Shown: piece by piece, positions 45,647 through 53,716 of the stretch
Numbering within the stretch: the first letter of the stretch is position 1
How the letters are laid out: every line of letters starts with the position of its first letter
Assembly: GCF_018829635.1 (NCBI RefSeq)
Contig: NZ_JAHKKG010000007.1
Coordinates: forward strand, 310,001 to 374,000
Source: Paractinoplanes bogorensis
Lineage (GTDB): Bacteria; Actinomycetota; Actinomycetes; Mycobacteriales; Micromonosporaceae
DNA length: 64,000 nt
Direction: 5' to 3'
Notes under the pieces: generated by a model
The model's input: only the letters and a program-made list of their open reading frames with translations
Told to the model about the DNA's origin: nothing
Databases searched by the model: none
Made by a program: the position numbers and the translations under genes

Positions 45647-46301
45647 TCGTTGTGAATGACAGGGTGGTCGGCACCGGTTCGCCACCCTCGGTGAAGCCGG
45701 TCAGCGTCAGGCCCGCATCCAGCACCGCCTGCAGTAGTGCGGGCAACGGAAAGTGAGTGGCACCCACCCGGTTGCGCACACCCTCGGTGGTCCACGAGTC
45801 CTTGGTCCAGTGACCGTCCAGATAGCCCGGCCTGATCACCACGGCCGCGGGATCGCTGCGATCGGCGAACCCGCCGCAGAAGGCCGGATGCACCCCCACA
45901 TGCACGAACACCCCGCCCGGCCGCAGCACCCGGGAGACCTCACGCAGCACGGCCGGATAGTCCGGCATGTCGGTGTGCACCAGCATCGCCACCACCGCAG
46001 GCACCGAACCGTCACGCACCGGCAGACGCGTCGCGTCACCCCGGGCCACCGGCAACTTCGTTTTCCCGTACGCAAGCATGCCCGCCGACAGATCCACGCC
46101 GAGTGGAGCCCAGCCGAGTTCCCGAAGCTGCGCCGCGTGCACCCCGGTGCCACAGCCCACCTCCAGGACCGTCCCGCTCCCGGCCCCCAGCAGTTCGGTC
46201 AGTTGGCGCTGCACCCCGATCGGATCACCGGGCCGGCTCGCCGGCAGAAAGTCGTGCTCGTACCAGTCCGCGATCTCGTCATACGCCGCCGTAGGTGCCA
46301 T
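45636..46301 (-). CDS. Class I SAM-dependent methyltransferase
   Basis: 221 residues from ATG 46301; in-frame ATGs nine bases and further upstream cannot be excluded. Motif I TVLEVGCGTGVHAAQLRE, motif II GVDLSAGM, and the post-motif SRVLRPGGVFVHVGVHPAF are those of ubiquinone/UbiE-type small-molecule methyltransferases. No substrate clue; monocistronic. Confidence 0.85.
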   Translation of the reverse strand: MAPTAAYDEIADWYEHDFLPASRPGDPIGVQRQLTELLGAGSGTVLEVGCGTGVHAAQLRELGWAPLGVDLSAGMLAYGKTKLPVARGDATRLPVRDGSVPAVVAMLVHTDMPDYPAVLREVSRVLRPGGVFVHVGVHPAFCGGFADRSDPAAVVIRPGYLDGHWTKDSWTTEGVRNRVGATHFPLPALLQAVLDAGLTLTGFTEGGEPVPTTLSFTTIKP

Positions 46302-46367
46302 ACCCCTCATCGTGCCCACGCGGGCCGCCGCTCACCGTCCCGGAACGTTCGCCCGCAGCGGAAGCCG

Positions 46368-47363
46368 TCACGGCGCCAAGGTGCGGGGATACAGCTCGGT
46401 CTCCGGGTGATCGGCACGGAATCGGGACAGCGCCACCCCACTCACCTGCGTGTCGACGAGGTCGAGCCGGTTGAGGTCGAAGCGCTCGAGCGCGGCGAGG
46501 ACGGCATCGGTGACGGGCGTGCCCCGCAGACTCAGCGAGCCCAGACGCCGCACGCCGTCGAGCAGCGCGATCACCTCGTGGTCGGTGCCGCGCCGCAGAT
46601 GCAGGGCGAGCCGGTCGAGGTCCGTCGGCAGTGTGGCCCGGGCACCGATCCCGGCGGCGGTGAGGGTCATTTCCCGTACGGGAAAACCGATGTCACCGTC
46701 GAGGAACAGCGCGCCCTCGGCACTGAGGTCGAGGCGGCTCAGATTCGGCGCAAGGCCGCCCAGCGCGCCGAACCCCCACGGACGCGACGGCAGACCGCGG
46801 ATCGTCAGGATCTCCAGATTCGGTAGAGCGGGCAGCTCGGCCAGGAGTTCGGCCCGCAGAGCGAGCGACCACACCTCGTCCGCGGCGGCGGCCAGATGCC
46901 GGGCGTCGGCGTGATCCCAGCACTCGGCCCGCAGGTGGATGCTGAACGGGGTGCCGTCGTGGTGGGGTGGCAGCGCCGGGCCGACCACGTGGAACGGCGG
47001 CCGCCCCTCCCGCGCGTGATAGAGCCGGGAGTTGTCGTCGGTGAAGCGGCCGCAGCACACGAGCTCGATCACGGTGGCCGAGCCCGTTTCGTCGACGACT
47101 GCCACGTCGATCCACTCGGGCACCCGGCCGTCGCGCCACAGCTCGGCGACCGCGGTGGCGGCGTCGCACTTGCTCAGGAAGCGTGTGCTGTCTTGCGGAA
47201 ACCGGACCTCGCCCGGCTCCGGCGGATTGCCGTCGTAGGACTGGTTGAGCCGCACCCGGAACAGCAACGGCGCCGGGAGTTCCTCGGCCACGAATTTCCG
47301 GGCGAACGCCCAGGCCGCCTCGGCCGACGCGTGCAGACGTCCGGCGAACACGTCCCGATCCAC
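46368..47363 (-). CDS. Protein with leucine-rich-repeat-like C-terminal region
   Basis: 331 residues of unknown function. The N-terminal ~160 residues form a mixed domain (WAFARKFVAEELPAPLLFRV, RVPEWIDVAVVDETGSATV, CCGRFTDDNSRLYH). From about residue 185, LPALPNLEILTIRGLP, LAPNLSRLDLSAEG, VREMTLTAAGI and LGSLSLRGTPVTDAVL look like irregular leucine-rich repeats, which usually mediate protein binding. It contains a perfect TTTCCCGTACGGGAAA palindrome at 46670-46685. Cytoplasmic; monocistronic. Confidence 0.65.
   Translation of the reverse strand: MDRDVFAGRLHASAEAAWAFARKFVAEELPAPLLFRVRLNQSYDGNPPEPGEVRFPQDSTRFLSKCDAATAVAELWRDGRVPEWIDVAVVDETGSATVIELVCCGRFTDDNSRLYHAREGRPPFHVVGPALPPHHDGTPFSIHLRAECWDHADARHLAAAADEVWSLALRAELLAELPALPNLEILTIRGLPSRPWGFGALGGLAPNLSRLDLSAEGALFLDGDIGFPVREMTLTAAGIGARATLPTDLDRLALHLRRGTDHEVIALLDGVRRLGSLSLRGTPVTDAVLAALERFDLNRLDLVDTQVSGVALSRFRADHPETELYPRTLAP
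46670..46685. repeat. Perfect 16-bp palindrome TTTCCCGTACGGGAAA
   Basis: A complete copy of the palindrome whose half-site (TTTCCCGTACG or CGTACGGGAAA) recurs across the window, inside coding sequence as well as spacers. Here it lies within the leucine-rich-repeat-like gene. Confidence 0.85.
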
Positions 47364-47398
47364 GCGGAGAGCCTAGTGGTGAGCGGCGACACTTGTTG

Positions 47399-47412
47399 TT
47401 TCAGATTTGAAA
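47399..47412. promoter_or_regulatory. Candidate MarR operator TTTCA-N4-TGAAA
   Basis: TTTCAGATTTGAAA, an interrupted palindrome with 5-bp arms, ends 16 bases before the start of the MarR-type gene (47429). Position and symmetry fit an autoregulatory MarR site controlling the marR-pirin operon. Confidence 0.5.
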
Positions 47413-47428
47413 GAGTTAGTCTCTTCCC

Positions 47429-47869
47429 ATGGCCGACCCGCTGACGGAGAGCGAACAGCTCACCTGGCGCACCTTCATCGAGAGTTCGTGGGCTCTGCAC
47501 ACCCACCTCGAGGACGAGCTGCGCGCGCAGACCGGTCTCAGCATGAATGACTACCACGTTCTCGTCACCCTGTCCGAAGCGCCCGAACATCGGCTCCGGA
47601 TGGGGGAACTGGCGGGGAAGCTGGTGTTCTCGCCGAGCCGGATCACCTATCAGATCAGCTCCATGGTCAAGCGCGGCCTCGTCCGGAAGCAGCCCTGTCC
47701 CGAAGACGGGCGCGGCCAAGAGGCTGTGCTCACCGACGAGGGCCTGCACGCGCTCGAGTCGGCCGCGCCGCTGCACCTCATCACCGTTCGCGACAGCTTC
47801 ATCGATCGGCTCGATCCCGACGAGCTCGCCGTGATCGCCCGCGTGTTCGACAAAGTCAGGAAGGCGTAA
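47429..47869 (+). CDS. MarR-family transcriptional regulator
   Basis: 146-residue winged-helix regulator: YHVLVTLSEAPEHRLRMGEL, recognition helix KLVFSPSRITYQISSMVKRG, and the wing KQPCPEDGRGQEAVLTDEG. Dimerisation helices flank it. It precedes the pirin gene by three bases and is the likely regulator of that gene; MarR proteins respond to phenolic or oxidising ligands. Confidence 0.92.
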   Translation: MADPLTESEQLTWRTFIESSWALHTHLEDELRAQTGLSMNDYHVLVTLSEAPEHRLRMGELAGKLVFSPSRITYQISSMVKRGLVRKQPCPEDGRGQEAVLTDEGLHALESAAPLHLITVRDSFIDRLDPDELAVIARVFDKVRKA

Positions 47870-47872
47870 CCC

Positions 47873-48841
47873 ATGCCCGCGATTACCGTCGACGACGTTC
47901 TGGTCCTGCCGCGGGTGCCGCAGCTCGACCCCTCGACCAGCTTCCGGCCCGTCCGCCGCCTCACCACCGCGCCGAGCGGTTACGAGGGCGAGGGCTTCCC
48001 GGTCCGCCGGGCCTTCGCCGGTGTGCCGATCAACGAACTCGACCCGTTCATCCACCTCGACCAGATGGGTGAGGTCGACTACGCGCCGGGTGAACCCAAG
48101 GGCACGCCGTGGCACCCGCACCGCGGTTTCGAGACGGTCACCTACATGATCGACGGGATCATGGACCACCAGGACTCGCTGGGCAGCGGCGGCACGATCG
48201 CCAACGGCGACACCCAGTGGATGACCGCCGGCCAGGGCATCCTGCACATCGAGGCGCCGCCGGAGCACCTGGTGACCAGCGGTGGCCTGTTCCACGGGCT
48301 GCAACTGTGGGTCAATCTGCCCCGCGCGGCCAAGATGATCACGCCGAAGTACCAGGACATCCGCGGCCGCGAGTCGGCCCTGCTGACCACGCCCGACGGC
48401 GGGAGCCTGATCCGGGTCATCGCCGGCGAGGTCGGCGGGCACGCCGGTCCGGGGTCGACGTTCACGCCGATCAACCTGGCCCACGTCACGCTGCAGCCCG
48501 GCGCCCGGCTCGACCTGCCCTGGCAGCCCGACTACAACGCGCTGGTCTACGTGCTGGCCGGCCGCGGCACGGTCGGCGTCGAGCAGCGCCCGATCCAGAT
48601 CGGTCAGCTGGCCGCCCACGGCAAGGGCGACGCGATCCGGGTCACCGCCGACGCCACGCAGGACTCGAACATCCCGGCCATGGAACTCTTCATCATGGGC
48701 GGCCGCCCGATCCGCGAGCCGGTGGCGCACTACGGCCCGTTCGTGATGAACACCCAGGCCGAGCTCAAGCAGGCGTTCGAAGACTTCCAGAAGGGGCGCC
48801 TGGGCGTGATCCCGGCCGAGCGGATGCCGCACACGGACTGA
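47873..48841 (+). CDS. Pirin family protein
   Basis: 322-residue bicupin. The N-terminal metal site is in PWHPHRGFETVTYMIDG with HQDSLGSGG and QWMTAGQGILHIE; the FHGLQLWVNLP block and C-terminal HYGPFVMNT are pirin hallmarks. Some bacterial pirins act as quercetin dioxygenases, others as redox-linked regulators; either is possible. Starts three bases after the MarR stop, so the two form one operon. Confidence 0.92.
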   Translation: MPAITVDDVLVLPRVPQLDPSTSFRPVRRLTTAPSGYEGEGFPVRRAFAGVPINELDPFIHLDQMGEVDYAPGEPKGTPWHPHRGFETVTYMIDGIMDHQDSLGSGGTIANGDTQWMTAGQGILHIEAPPEHLVTSGGLFHGLQLWVNLPRAAKMITPKYQDIRGRESALLTTPDGGSLIRVIAGEVGGHAGPGSTFTPINLAHVTLQPGARLDLPWQPDYNALVYVLAGRGTVGVEQRPIQIGQLAAHGKGDAIRVTADATQDSNIPAMELFIMGGRPIREPVAHYGPFVMNTQAELKQAFEDFQKGRLGVIPAERMPHTD

Positions 48842-48935
48842 TTCGGATCACTTTCCATTCAGTTTCCATAAGGGACGTATGGGGACCGTTCCGGTATGCC
48901 CACCGGAACACCCTCGGTGATCTACCCTGCTCGGC

Positions 48936-50129
48936 ATGGTGATCGAGCGATTCGCGGAGCTTGTCGTGCGGGGTGGCATCAATGTCCAACCGGGGCAGGG
49001 TGTCGTGATCTATACCGATACGGCCCACCTCGAAATCGCCCGGGCGGTCACCGAGGCCGCCTACGCCGCCGGTGCCGCCTGGGTCGAGCCGATCTGGAGC
49101 GACGGCCCCATGCGCCGGTCGGCCGTGCAGCATGCCACGATCGAAAACCTTTCCGCCGTACGCCCGTGGGCCCTCGAACGCATCGCCGAGTGGACCGCGG
49201 CCGGGGCGGCCTGGATCCGGCTGATGGGCGAGGCCGACCCGCACCAGTTCGACGGCCTCGACCCGGCCAAGGTCGCCGCCTCCCCGGCCGAGGAGACGCA
49301 GGCCATGCGCCGGGCCGTGTTCGACGGGATGCGCTGGACCGTGGTCGGCGCCCCCAACCCGGGCTGGGCCCGTGAGGTGTTCGGCGAGCCCGATGTGGAA
49401 CGGTTGTGGAAGGCGGTCGGCACGGCCATGCGCCTCGACGCCGACGATCCGGTCGAGGAGTGGCAGCGGCGGGCCGCGATGCTGGCCGAGCGGGGCCGCC
49501 GGCTCGACGAGCTCGAGCTGACCGAGCTGCGCTACGCCGGTGAGGGCACCGATCTGACCGTCGGGTTGCTGCCGGGCAGCCGCTGGAAGGGCGGCGGGCT
49601 GGTCGACGCGGACGGCGTCCCCTACCTGCCCAACATCCCGACCGAAGAGGTCTTCACCAGCCCCGACCGCAACCGGGCCGAGGGCGTGATCCGGGTGACC
49701 CGGCCGGTGGTGATCAGCGGGCGGGTCATCACCGGGCTGGTGGTGACCTTCAAGGACGGGTGCATCACCGCGGTCGAGGCCGACGAGGGCGCCGAGGTCG
49801 TGCGGGCGCATCTGGACACCGACGAGGGTGCCCGCCGGCTGGGCGAGGTCGCCCTGGTCGACCGGGACAGCCGCATCGCCCGTACGGGCGTGGTCTTCCA
49901 CAACATGCTGTTCGACGAGAACGCGGCCTGTCACGTGGCGTGGGGGCAGAGCTTCCCGTTCGCGGTCGAGGGCGGCGGCGCGATGACCGAGCGGCAGCGG
50001 GCCGAGCTCGGCCTGAACATGTCGAGCGTGCACACCGACGTGGTGATCGGCGGCGAGGGCATCTCGGTGACCGGCCGCGGCCCGAAGGGCACAGTGGACA
50101 TCATCCGCGACGATGAGTGGGTGCTGTAG
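48936..50129 (+). CDS. Aminopeptidase, M29 family
   Basis: 397-residue thermophilic-aminopeptidase-type (M29) enzyme that removes N-terminal residues using a co-catalytic metal pair. Conserved blocks: LVVRGGINVQPGQGVVIYTD, the LPNIPTEEVFTSPD segment with its metal-binding Glu, HNMLFDENAACHVAWGQSFP, and MSSVHTDVVIGG near the C-terminus. Full length. Cytoplasmic, monocistronic; the spacer before it contains AT-rich sequence (around 48850-48880) suitable for a promoter. Confidence 0.93.
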   Translation: MVIERFAELVVRGGINVQPGQGVVIYTDTAHLEIARAVTEAAYAAGAAWVEPIWSDGPMRRSAVQHATIENLSAVRPWALERIAEWTAAGAAWIRLMGEADPHQFDGLDPAKVAASPAEETQAMRRAVFDGMRWTVVGAPNPGWAREVFGEPDVERLWKAVGTAMRLDADDPVEEWQRRAAMLAERGRRLDELELTELRYAGEGTDLTVGLLPGSRWKGGGLVDADGVPYLPNIPTEEVFTSPDRNRAEGVIRVTRPVVISGRVITGLVVTFKDGCITAVEADEGAEVVRAHLDTDEGARRLGEVALVDRDSRIARTGVVFHNMLFDENAACHVAWGQSFPFAVEGGGAMTERQRAELGLNMSSVHTDVVIGGEGISVTGRGPKGTVDIIRDDEWVL

Positions 50130-50152
50130 GCCGAGCCCTTGGGGGAGCGCGG

Positions 50153-50590
50153 ATGACGGTCTCTCTGGGTCCCTACCCGCTGTGCGCGATCTGCCGGCAG
50201 ACCAACGGCGGACTGGTCGCCGTCAGCCACCGCCAGTTTCATCTTCGCGCGCACGGCAAGGAGGCCTGCGTCGACCAGGGACTCGCCGGGCTGATCGACG
50301 CGCTGTGGGCGGTGTGTGACACGCGGAGCTGTTGCGAGCAGGACGGCGATCGCGCGTACGTGGTGCCCGAGTGGGGTTCCCTCGACGCGGCCCACGAGAT
50401 GCTGGTCCGCCTCGGGCTCAAGCCCACCGAGCGGCACGGCATCCTCTACTTCGAGCCGCCGGCCACACCTTTCCTGAGCGACCCGGAACAGGTGCAGAAT
50501 CGGCTTCGACGGCCGGCCACGACATCGGTGACCTGGCGGGTGACGGGCGGCAAGTTCCAGGTGAGCGCTCAGCCGGCCGCGAACGGATAG
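50153..50590 (+). CDS. Hypothetical protein with N-terminal CxxC
   Basis: 145 residues from ATG 50153 with GGGGGAG upstream. The N-terminal part has CAICRQTNGG and later cysteines in VCDTRSCCEQDGD, hinting at a small metal-binding or redox module; the middle (LDAAHEMLVRLGLKP) is helical. No family recognised. 23 bp after the M29 gene. Its 3' end overlaps the convergent truncated epimerase by 22 bp. Confidence 0.6.
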   Translation: MTVSLGPYPLCAICRQTNGGLVAVSHRQFHLRAHGKEACVDQGLAGLIDALWAVCDTRSCCEQDGDRAYVVPEWGSLDAAHEMLVRLGLKPTERHGILYFEPPATPFLSDPEQVQNRLRRPATTSVTWRVTGGKFQVSAQPAANG

Positions 50591-50940
50591 CGGGCGGTGA
50601 AGCGGGCGAACAGTTCGGCCTGCGCGGCGAGGCGATCGCCCCGGCGGGCGGCCTGGTCGAACACCGTGAACGTGGCCTGCGTGTTGCGCCCGAACACCAC
50701 CTCGTCGGGGTCATGGCCGGGTCGCGGGATGGCGGCCAGGTGGATGACCGCGTCGGCGCCGTCGAGCGCGTCCGCCACGGAGCCGGTGTCACGGGCGTCG
50801 GCTACGAGCGTACGGGAAGCACGGGTTTGATCCGACTCGAGAACCAGGGCGGTCGAGGTGATGCCCTGAGCAGCCAGAAGGTCGAGAACCGCGGTGCCGA
50901 TCAGGCCGGCCGCTCCGGTGACGAGAACGTGCGCAGGCAT
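50569..50940 (-). pseudogene. Truncated NAD-dependent epimerase
   Basis: 123 codons. The first ~100 residues are a normal extended-SDR start: HVLVTGAAGLIGTAVLDLL (GxxGxxG), then ADAVIHLAAIPRPGHDPDEV and NTQATFTVFDQAARRG. The active-site Ser/Tyr/Lys region and C-terminal domain (~150 residues) are missing; the reading frame jumps to a short tail ending ARFTARYPFAAG, which looks like the distal end of the same family. An internal deletion is the simplest reading. It lies 450 bp from the IS110 element. Confidence 0.7.
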
Positions 50941-51007
50941 GACCCGGAACTTACTCGCACGATCGCTTATCATCGGCCCTGGATGAGGCCGGGCCGGTGG
51001 GGGCAAC

Positions 51008-51397
51008 GTGGCGTTCCGGGTGGAATACGACGGCGAGGTGATCGAGTTCGCCGCACTGGATGCTGCTCTCGACTGTGCCCGCAACGCGATCGTGAACGAC
51101 CTCGGCCGCATCGACGGCTGGTCGGTCGAGCACGACGAGGAGCTCAACGACTGGTACGTCCGCGGCGTGCGCAACGGCCGCCGGGTCGGGCCGACGGCGA
51201 TCGTCTCGGGGCTGCGGCACCCGGTCGTCTTCGAGGAGTGGGAGCGCCGGGTCGTCTTCATCGGGCAGACGCCGGCCGAGGCGTTCGCGATGGCCGCCGC
51301 CTGGCTCGAGAAGCGGCCCGACATCACCACCCTGGGGGACGTCGGCTGGCATCACACCGCCGACGGCCACCAGCTGCGGGTCTATTTCCGCGGTTAG
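51008..51397 (+). CDS. Hypothetical protein next to IS110 left end
   Basis: 129-residue protein of unknown function (FRVEYDGEVIEFAALDAAL, WSVEHDEELNDWYVRG, PVVFEEWERRVVFIGQ). GTG start at 51008. Its TAG stop (51395-51397) lies within the left terminal inverted repeat of the insertion sequence, so its original 3' end may have been altered by the insertion. Confidence 0.6.
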   Translation: MAFRVEYDGEVIEFAALDAALDCARNAIVNDLGRIDGWSVEHDEELNDWYVRGVRNGRRVGPTAIVSGLRHPVVFEEWERRVVFIGQTPAEAFAMAAAWLEKRPDITTLGDVGWHHTADGHQLRVYFRG

Positions 51398-51425
51398 GGT
51401 CTGTCCCGTGGATCACGGGGGCCTG

Positions 51426-51741
51426 CGCCGAGGCCCAGGCGGCGCCTGACGGCGTCCGCAGAACGGCCACATCCAACACCAGGATGCGACCGCCCTGCGG
51501 CCGACGCCAGCCACCACAGAGAGGATGTTGGTGAGCGCCTGCGGCCGAGGTCTGACCCTAGCCACCACTGACCGTGGGTCTTGTCCAGGATCTGTCGGCT
51601 GCGGCCGTAGGCGCTCGTCGCACTCATCGGACGTGGCGTTGTGACTTCATAGGAGCCTGGCCAGAGGCCCCATCTCTGTCTTGTCCGCGTTGCCCGGCTG
51701 GTGCGTGCCGCCCTGCTCACGGTCGCAAAGACAGGACGACG
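51426..51741 (+). ncRNA. Candidate bridge RNA in IS110 left end
   Basis: The 316-base non-coding segment upstream of the transposase has direct repeats of CTGCGGCCGA...AGCCACCAC (51495-51518 and 51538-51571, with a partial third at 51597-51611). It contains CATAGGAGCCTGG (51648-51660), nearly repeated in the right end as CATAGGAGCATCCTGG (52817-52832). IS110-group elements encode a bridge RNA here whose loops pair with donor and target DNA. The RNA limits are not visible, and this call rests on family knowledge and the shared motif. Confidence 0.4.
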
Positions 51742-52812
51742 ATGCCCTCTATTACACCCGACACTGTGGCGTTCGACGTCGCGGGTGGCGTTGATACACA
51801 TCAGGACACTCACACCGCCGCGGTGATCGACGTGATCGGCCGGGTGCTGGGTACCGAGCAGTTTCCCGCGACAGCGGCCGGCTATGTCGCTTTGCTGAGC
51901 TGGATGCGCGGGTTCGGCCGGGTGGGCCGTGTCGGTGTCGAGGGCACCGGCGCTTACGGCGCTGGGCTCACGCGTCGGCTGCGGGAGCAGGGAGTCGAGG
52001 TGATCGAGGTCGATCGGCCCCACCGCAAGACCCGTCGTTTCCAAGGCAAGTCTGATCCGATCGATGCCATCGCGGCTGCTAAAGCCGCCCTGGCCGGTGA
52101 ACGGACCGGCCTGCCCAAACAGCGCGACGGCCGCGTCGAAGCCCTACGCAATCTCAGAGTCGCCCGGCGCAGCGCCGTCGAACAGCGTTCCGATGCCCAG
52201 CGCCAGATCAAATCTCTGATCATCACCGCTCCGGACGAACTGCGCGCCCAGCTACGCGGCCTGACCACTGCCAAGCTGATCGCCACCTGCGCGAACACGC
52301 GGCCCGACCATGCGGATGCGGGCTCACCGGTCACCGCCGTCACGATCGCTCTGCGCTCGCTGGCCCGCCGCCATCAACACTTGAGCGTCGAGATCGCCGA
52401 TCTCGACGCCTTGCTCGAACCTCTCGTCGCCTCGATCAACCCCGCCCTGATCAGCGTTGCCGGCGTCGGCACGGACGTCGCCGGGCAACTGCTGGTCACC
52501 GCCGGTGAAAACCACGACCGGCTGACCAGCGAAGCCAGCTTCGCCATGCTCTGCGGCGTCGCACCGCTGCCCGCTTCTTCCGGGAAAACCACCCGGCACC
52601 GGCTCAACCGCGGCGGTGATCGCCAAGCCAACGCCGCCCTCTACCGCGTCGTCCTCGGACGCCTGCGCTGGGACTCACGCACTCGCGCCTACGCGCAACG
52701 ACGAACGACCGAAGGCATGTCCAAGAAAGAAATCATCCGCTGCCTCAAACGCTACGTCGCCCGCGAGCTCTACCAGCTCATCGTGATACCCGAACATCAC
52801 CGCACCACTTGA
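51742..52812 (+). CDS. IS110-family transposase
   Basis: 356 residues. The N-terminal DEDD RuvC-like nuclease begins VAGGVDTHQDTHTAAVID (Asp near residue 18), with VEGTGAYG supplying the Glu and GKSDPIDAIAAAKAAL the later acids. The C-terminal Transposase_20 domain has ISVAGVGTDVAGQLLVTAG, CGVAPLPASSGKT with its candidate catalytic serine, and HRLNRGGDRQANAALYRV. Length and domain order are normal, with no frameshift, so the element may be active. IS110 recombinases use a serine/RuvC composite site guided by a bridge RNA. Confidence 0.93.
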   Translation: MPSITPDTVAFDVAGGVDTHQDTHTAAVIDVIGRVLGTEQFPATAAGYVALLSWMRGFGRVGRVGVEGTGAYGAGLTRRLREQGVEVIEVDRPHRKTRRFQGKSDPIDAIAAAKAALAGERTGLPKQRDGRVEALRNLRVARRSAVEQRSDAQRQIKSLIITAPDELRAQLRGLTTAKLIATCANTRPDHADAGSPVTAVTIALRSLARRHQHLSVEIADLDALLEPLVASINPALISVAGVGTDVAGQLLVTAGENHDRLTSEASFAMLCGVAPLPASSGKTTRHRLNRGGDRQANAALYRVVLGRLRWDSRTRAYAQRRTTEGMSKKEIIRCLKRYVARELYQLIVIPEHHRTT

Positions 52813-52869
52813 CATCCATAGGAGCATCCTGGACCGCACCGCAGACCCGCGTGATCCACGGGACAGACT

Positions 52870-53445
52870 CTAAGCCGCTTTCGCGCTGACCGCCTGTTCC
52901 ATGTCCCGCCGGACCTGGTCGAAGTCGACGCCGCGGTCGGCCAGGATCAGTGCGGCCAGCCCCTGACCCTCGCGCAGCAGCCCGAGCATGATGTGTTCGG
53001 GCGCGATGAACTTCTGCTTGAGCCGGATCGCCTCGCGCAGCGACAGCTCGAGCACCTTTTTGTTGCGGTTGGTGAAGGGGACGTGGCGCCGTCTCCTCTT
53101 GTCGGCCGGCGGCGGGATCCGCAACGCCCCGGCGCCGAAATTCGCTTCGATCGCTTCCCGTACGGCGGCCAGGTCGATCCCGATCGCCTTGAGTGCGGCC
53201 GCGTCCTCGGCGTCGGTCTCACTCAGCACCGGGCCGTCCTGCGTGTGCCCGCCGATCCTTTTCAAGACATCTTCCCGTACGGTGTTCGCGTCGAGCCCGG
53301 TCGACCGGGCGACCGCGCCGTCGGTGTCGGCCAGCAGCGCGAGCAGCGTGTGCTCGGTGCCGATGTGGTCGTGGTGCAGCGCCCGGGCCTCGGTCTGCGC
53401 GTTGGTCACGACGGCGCGCGCCCCGCTGGTGAATCGCTCGAACAT
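52870..53445 (-). CDS. Clp N-terminal (Clp R) domain protein without ATPase
   Basis: 191 residues. Two Clp-N repeats: FERFTSGARAVVTNAQTEARAL with IGTEHTLLALLAD, and FTNRNKKVLELSLREAIRLK with IAPEHIMLGLLREGQG. The AAA+ domains of ClpC are absent, so it is a stand-alone adaptor-like module that may deliver substrates to, or compete for, Clp protease. Downstream in one operon with the HTH gene (3-bp gap). Its TAG stop lies in the right inverted repeat of the IS110 element. Confidence 0.88.
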   Translation of the reverse strand: MFERFTSGARAVVTNAQTEARALHHDHIGTEHTLLALLADTDGAVARSTGLDANTVREDVLKRIGGHTQDGPVLSETDAEDAAALKAIGIDLAAVREAIEANFGAGALRIPPPADKRRRRHVPFTNRNKKVLELSLREAIRLKQKFIAPEHIMLGLLREGQGLAALILADRGVDFDQVRRDMEQAVSAKAA

Positions 53446-53448
53446 CTC

Positions 53449-53685
53449 TCAGTCCTCCCGTGGGTCGTGCGCCGGCATCAGGCGGGCATGCTTCTTGTGT
53501 ACGCCCTGGCGGGTCACCTCGAGCGCGTCGGCGATCTCCTGCCACGACCAGCCCTTGCGGCGGGCGTTGGCCACCTGCAGGTGCTCGAGGCCTTCGAGCA
53601 GGCGGCGCAGGGCCACCACCGCGCGCAGGCCGACCCGGGGGTCGGTGCTGCTCGCGGCCGCGGCGAGATCGGTTGCTTCGGTCAT
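53449..53685 (-). CDS. Small HTH regulator of the Clp-N operon
   Basis: 78 residues ending in a helix-turn-helix WSWQEIADALEVTRQGVHKKH, resembling sigma-70 region-4/HTH_23-type readers, after a helical N-terminal segment (VALRRLLEGLEHLQVANARRK). Two palindromic sites lie just upstream of the ATG, so autoregulation is likely. Pairing with a Clp-N gene recurs in actinobacteria. It is the promoter-proximal gene of the pair. Confidence 0.8.
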   Translation of the reverse strand: MTEATDLAAAASSTDPRVGLRAVVALRRLLEGLEHLQVANARRKGWSWQEIADALEVTRQGVHKKHARLMPAHDPRED

Positions 53686-53688
53686 GCT

Positions 53689-53704
53689 GTCAACTTAGGT
53701 TGAC
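53689..53704. promoter_or_regulatory. Operator 1, GTCAACTTAGGTTGAC
   Basis: 16-bp palindrome with 6-bp perfect arms (GTCAAC/GTTGAC), ending four bases upstream of the HTH start codon at 53685. It would overlap the ribosome-binding site or transcription start, as expected for repression. Confidence 0.75.
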
Positions 53705-53716
53705 TATCCCGCTCGT

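Larger units (their letters stand above)
51394..52873 (+). mobile_element. IS110-family insertion sequence with 32-bp terminal inverted repeats
   Basis: A single transposase gene flanked by an inverted repeat: left 51394-51425 and right 52842-52873 match over 32 bases with three mismatches, including a perfect 19-bp core GTCTGTCCCGTGGATCACG (51399-51417 and 52850-52868). Long inverted repeats are atypical of IS110, so either the repeats belong to the element or the IS inserted into an older palindrome. The left end is long and non-coding (about 316 bases) and the right end short (about 30 bases), the arrangement expected of the IS110 group. The exact boundaries are uncertain. Confidence 0.75.
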
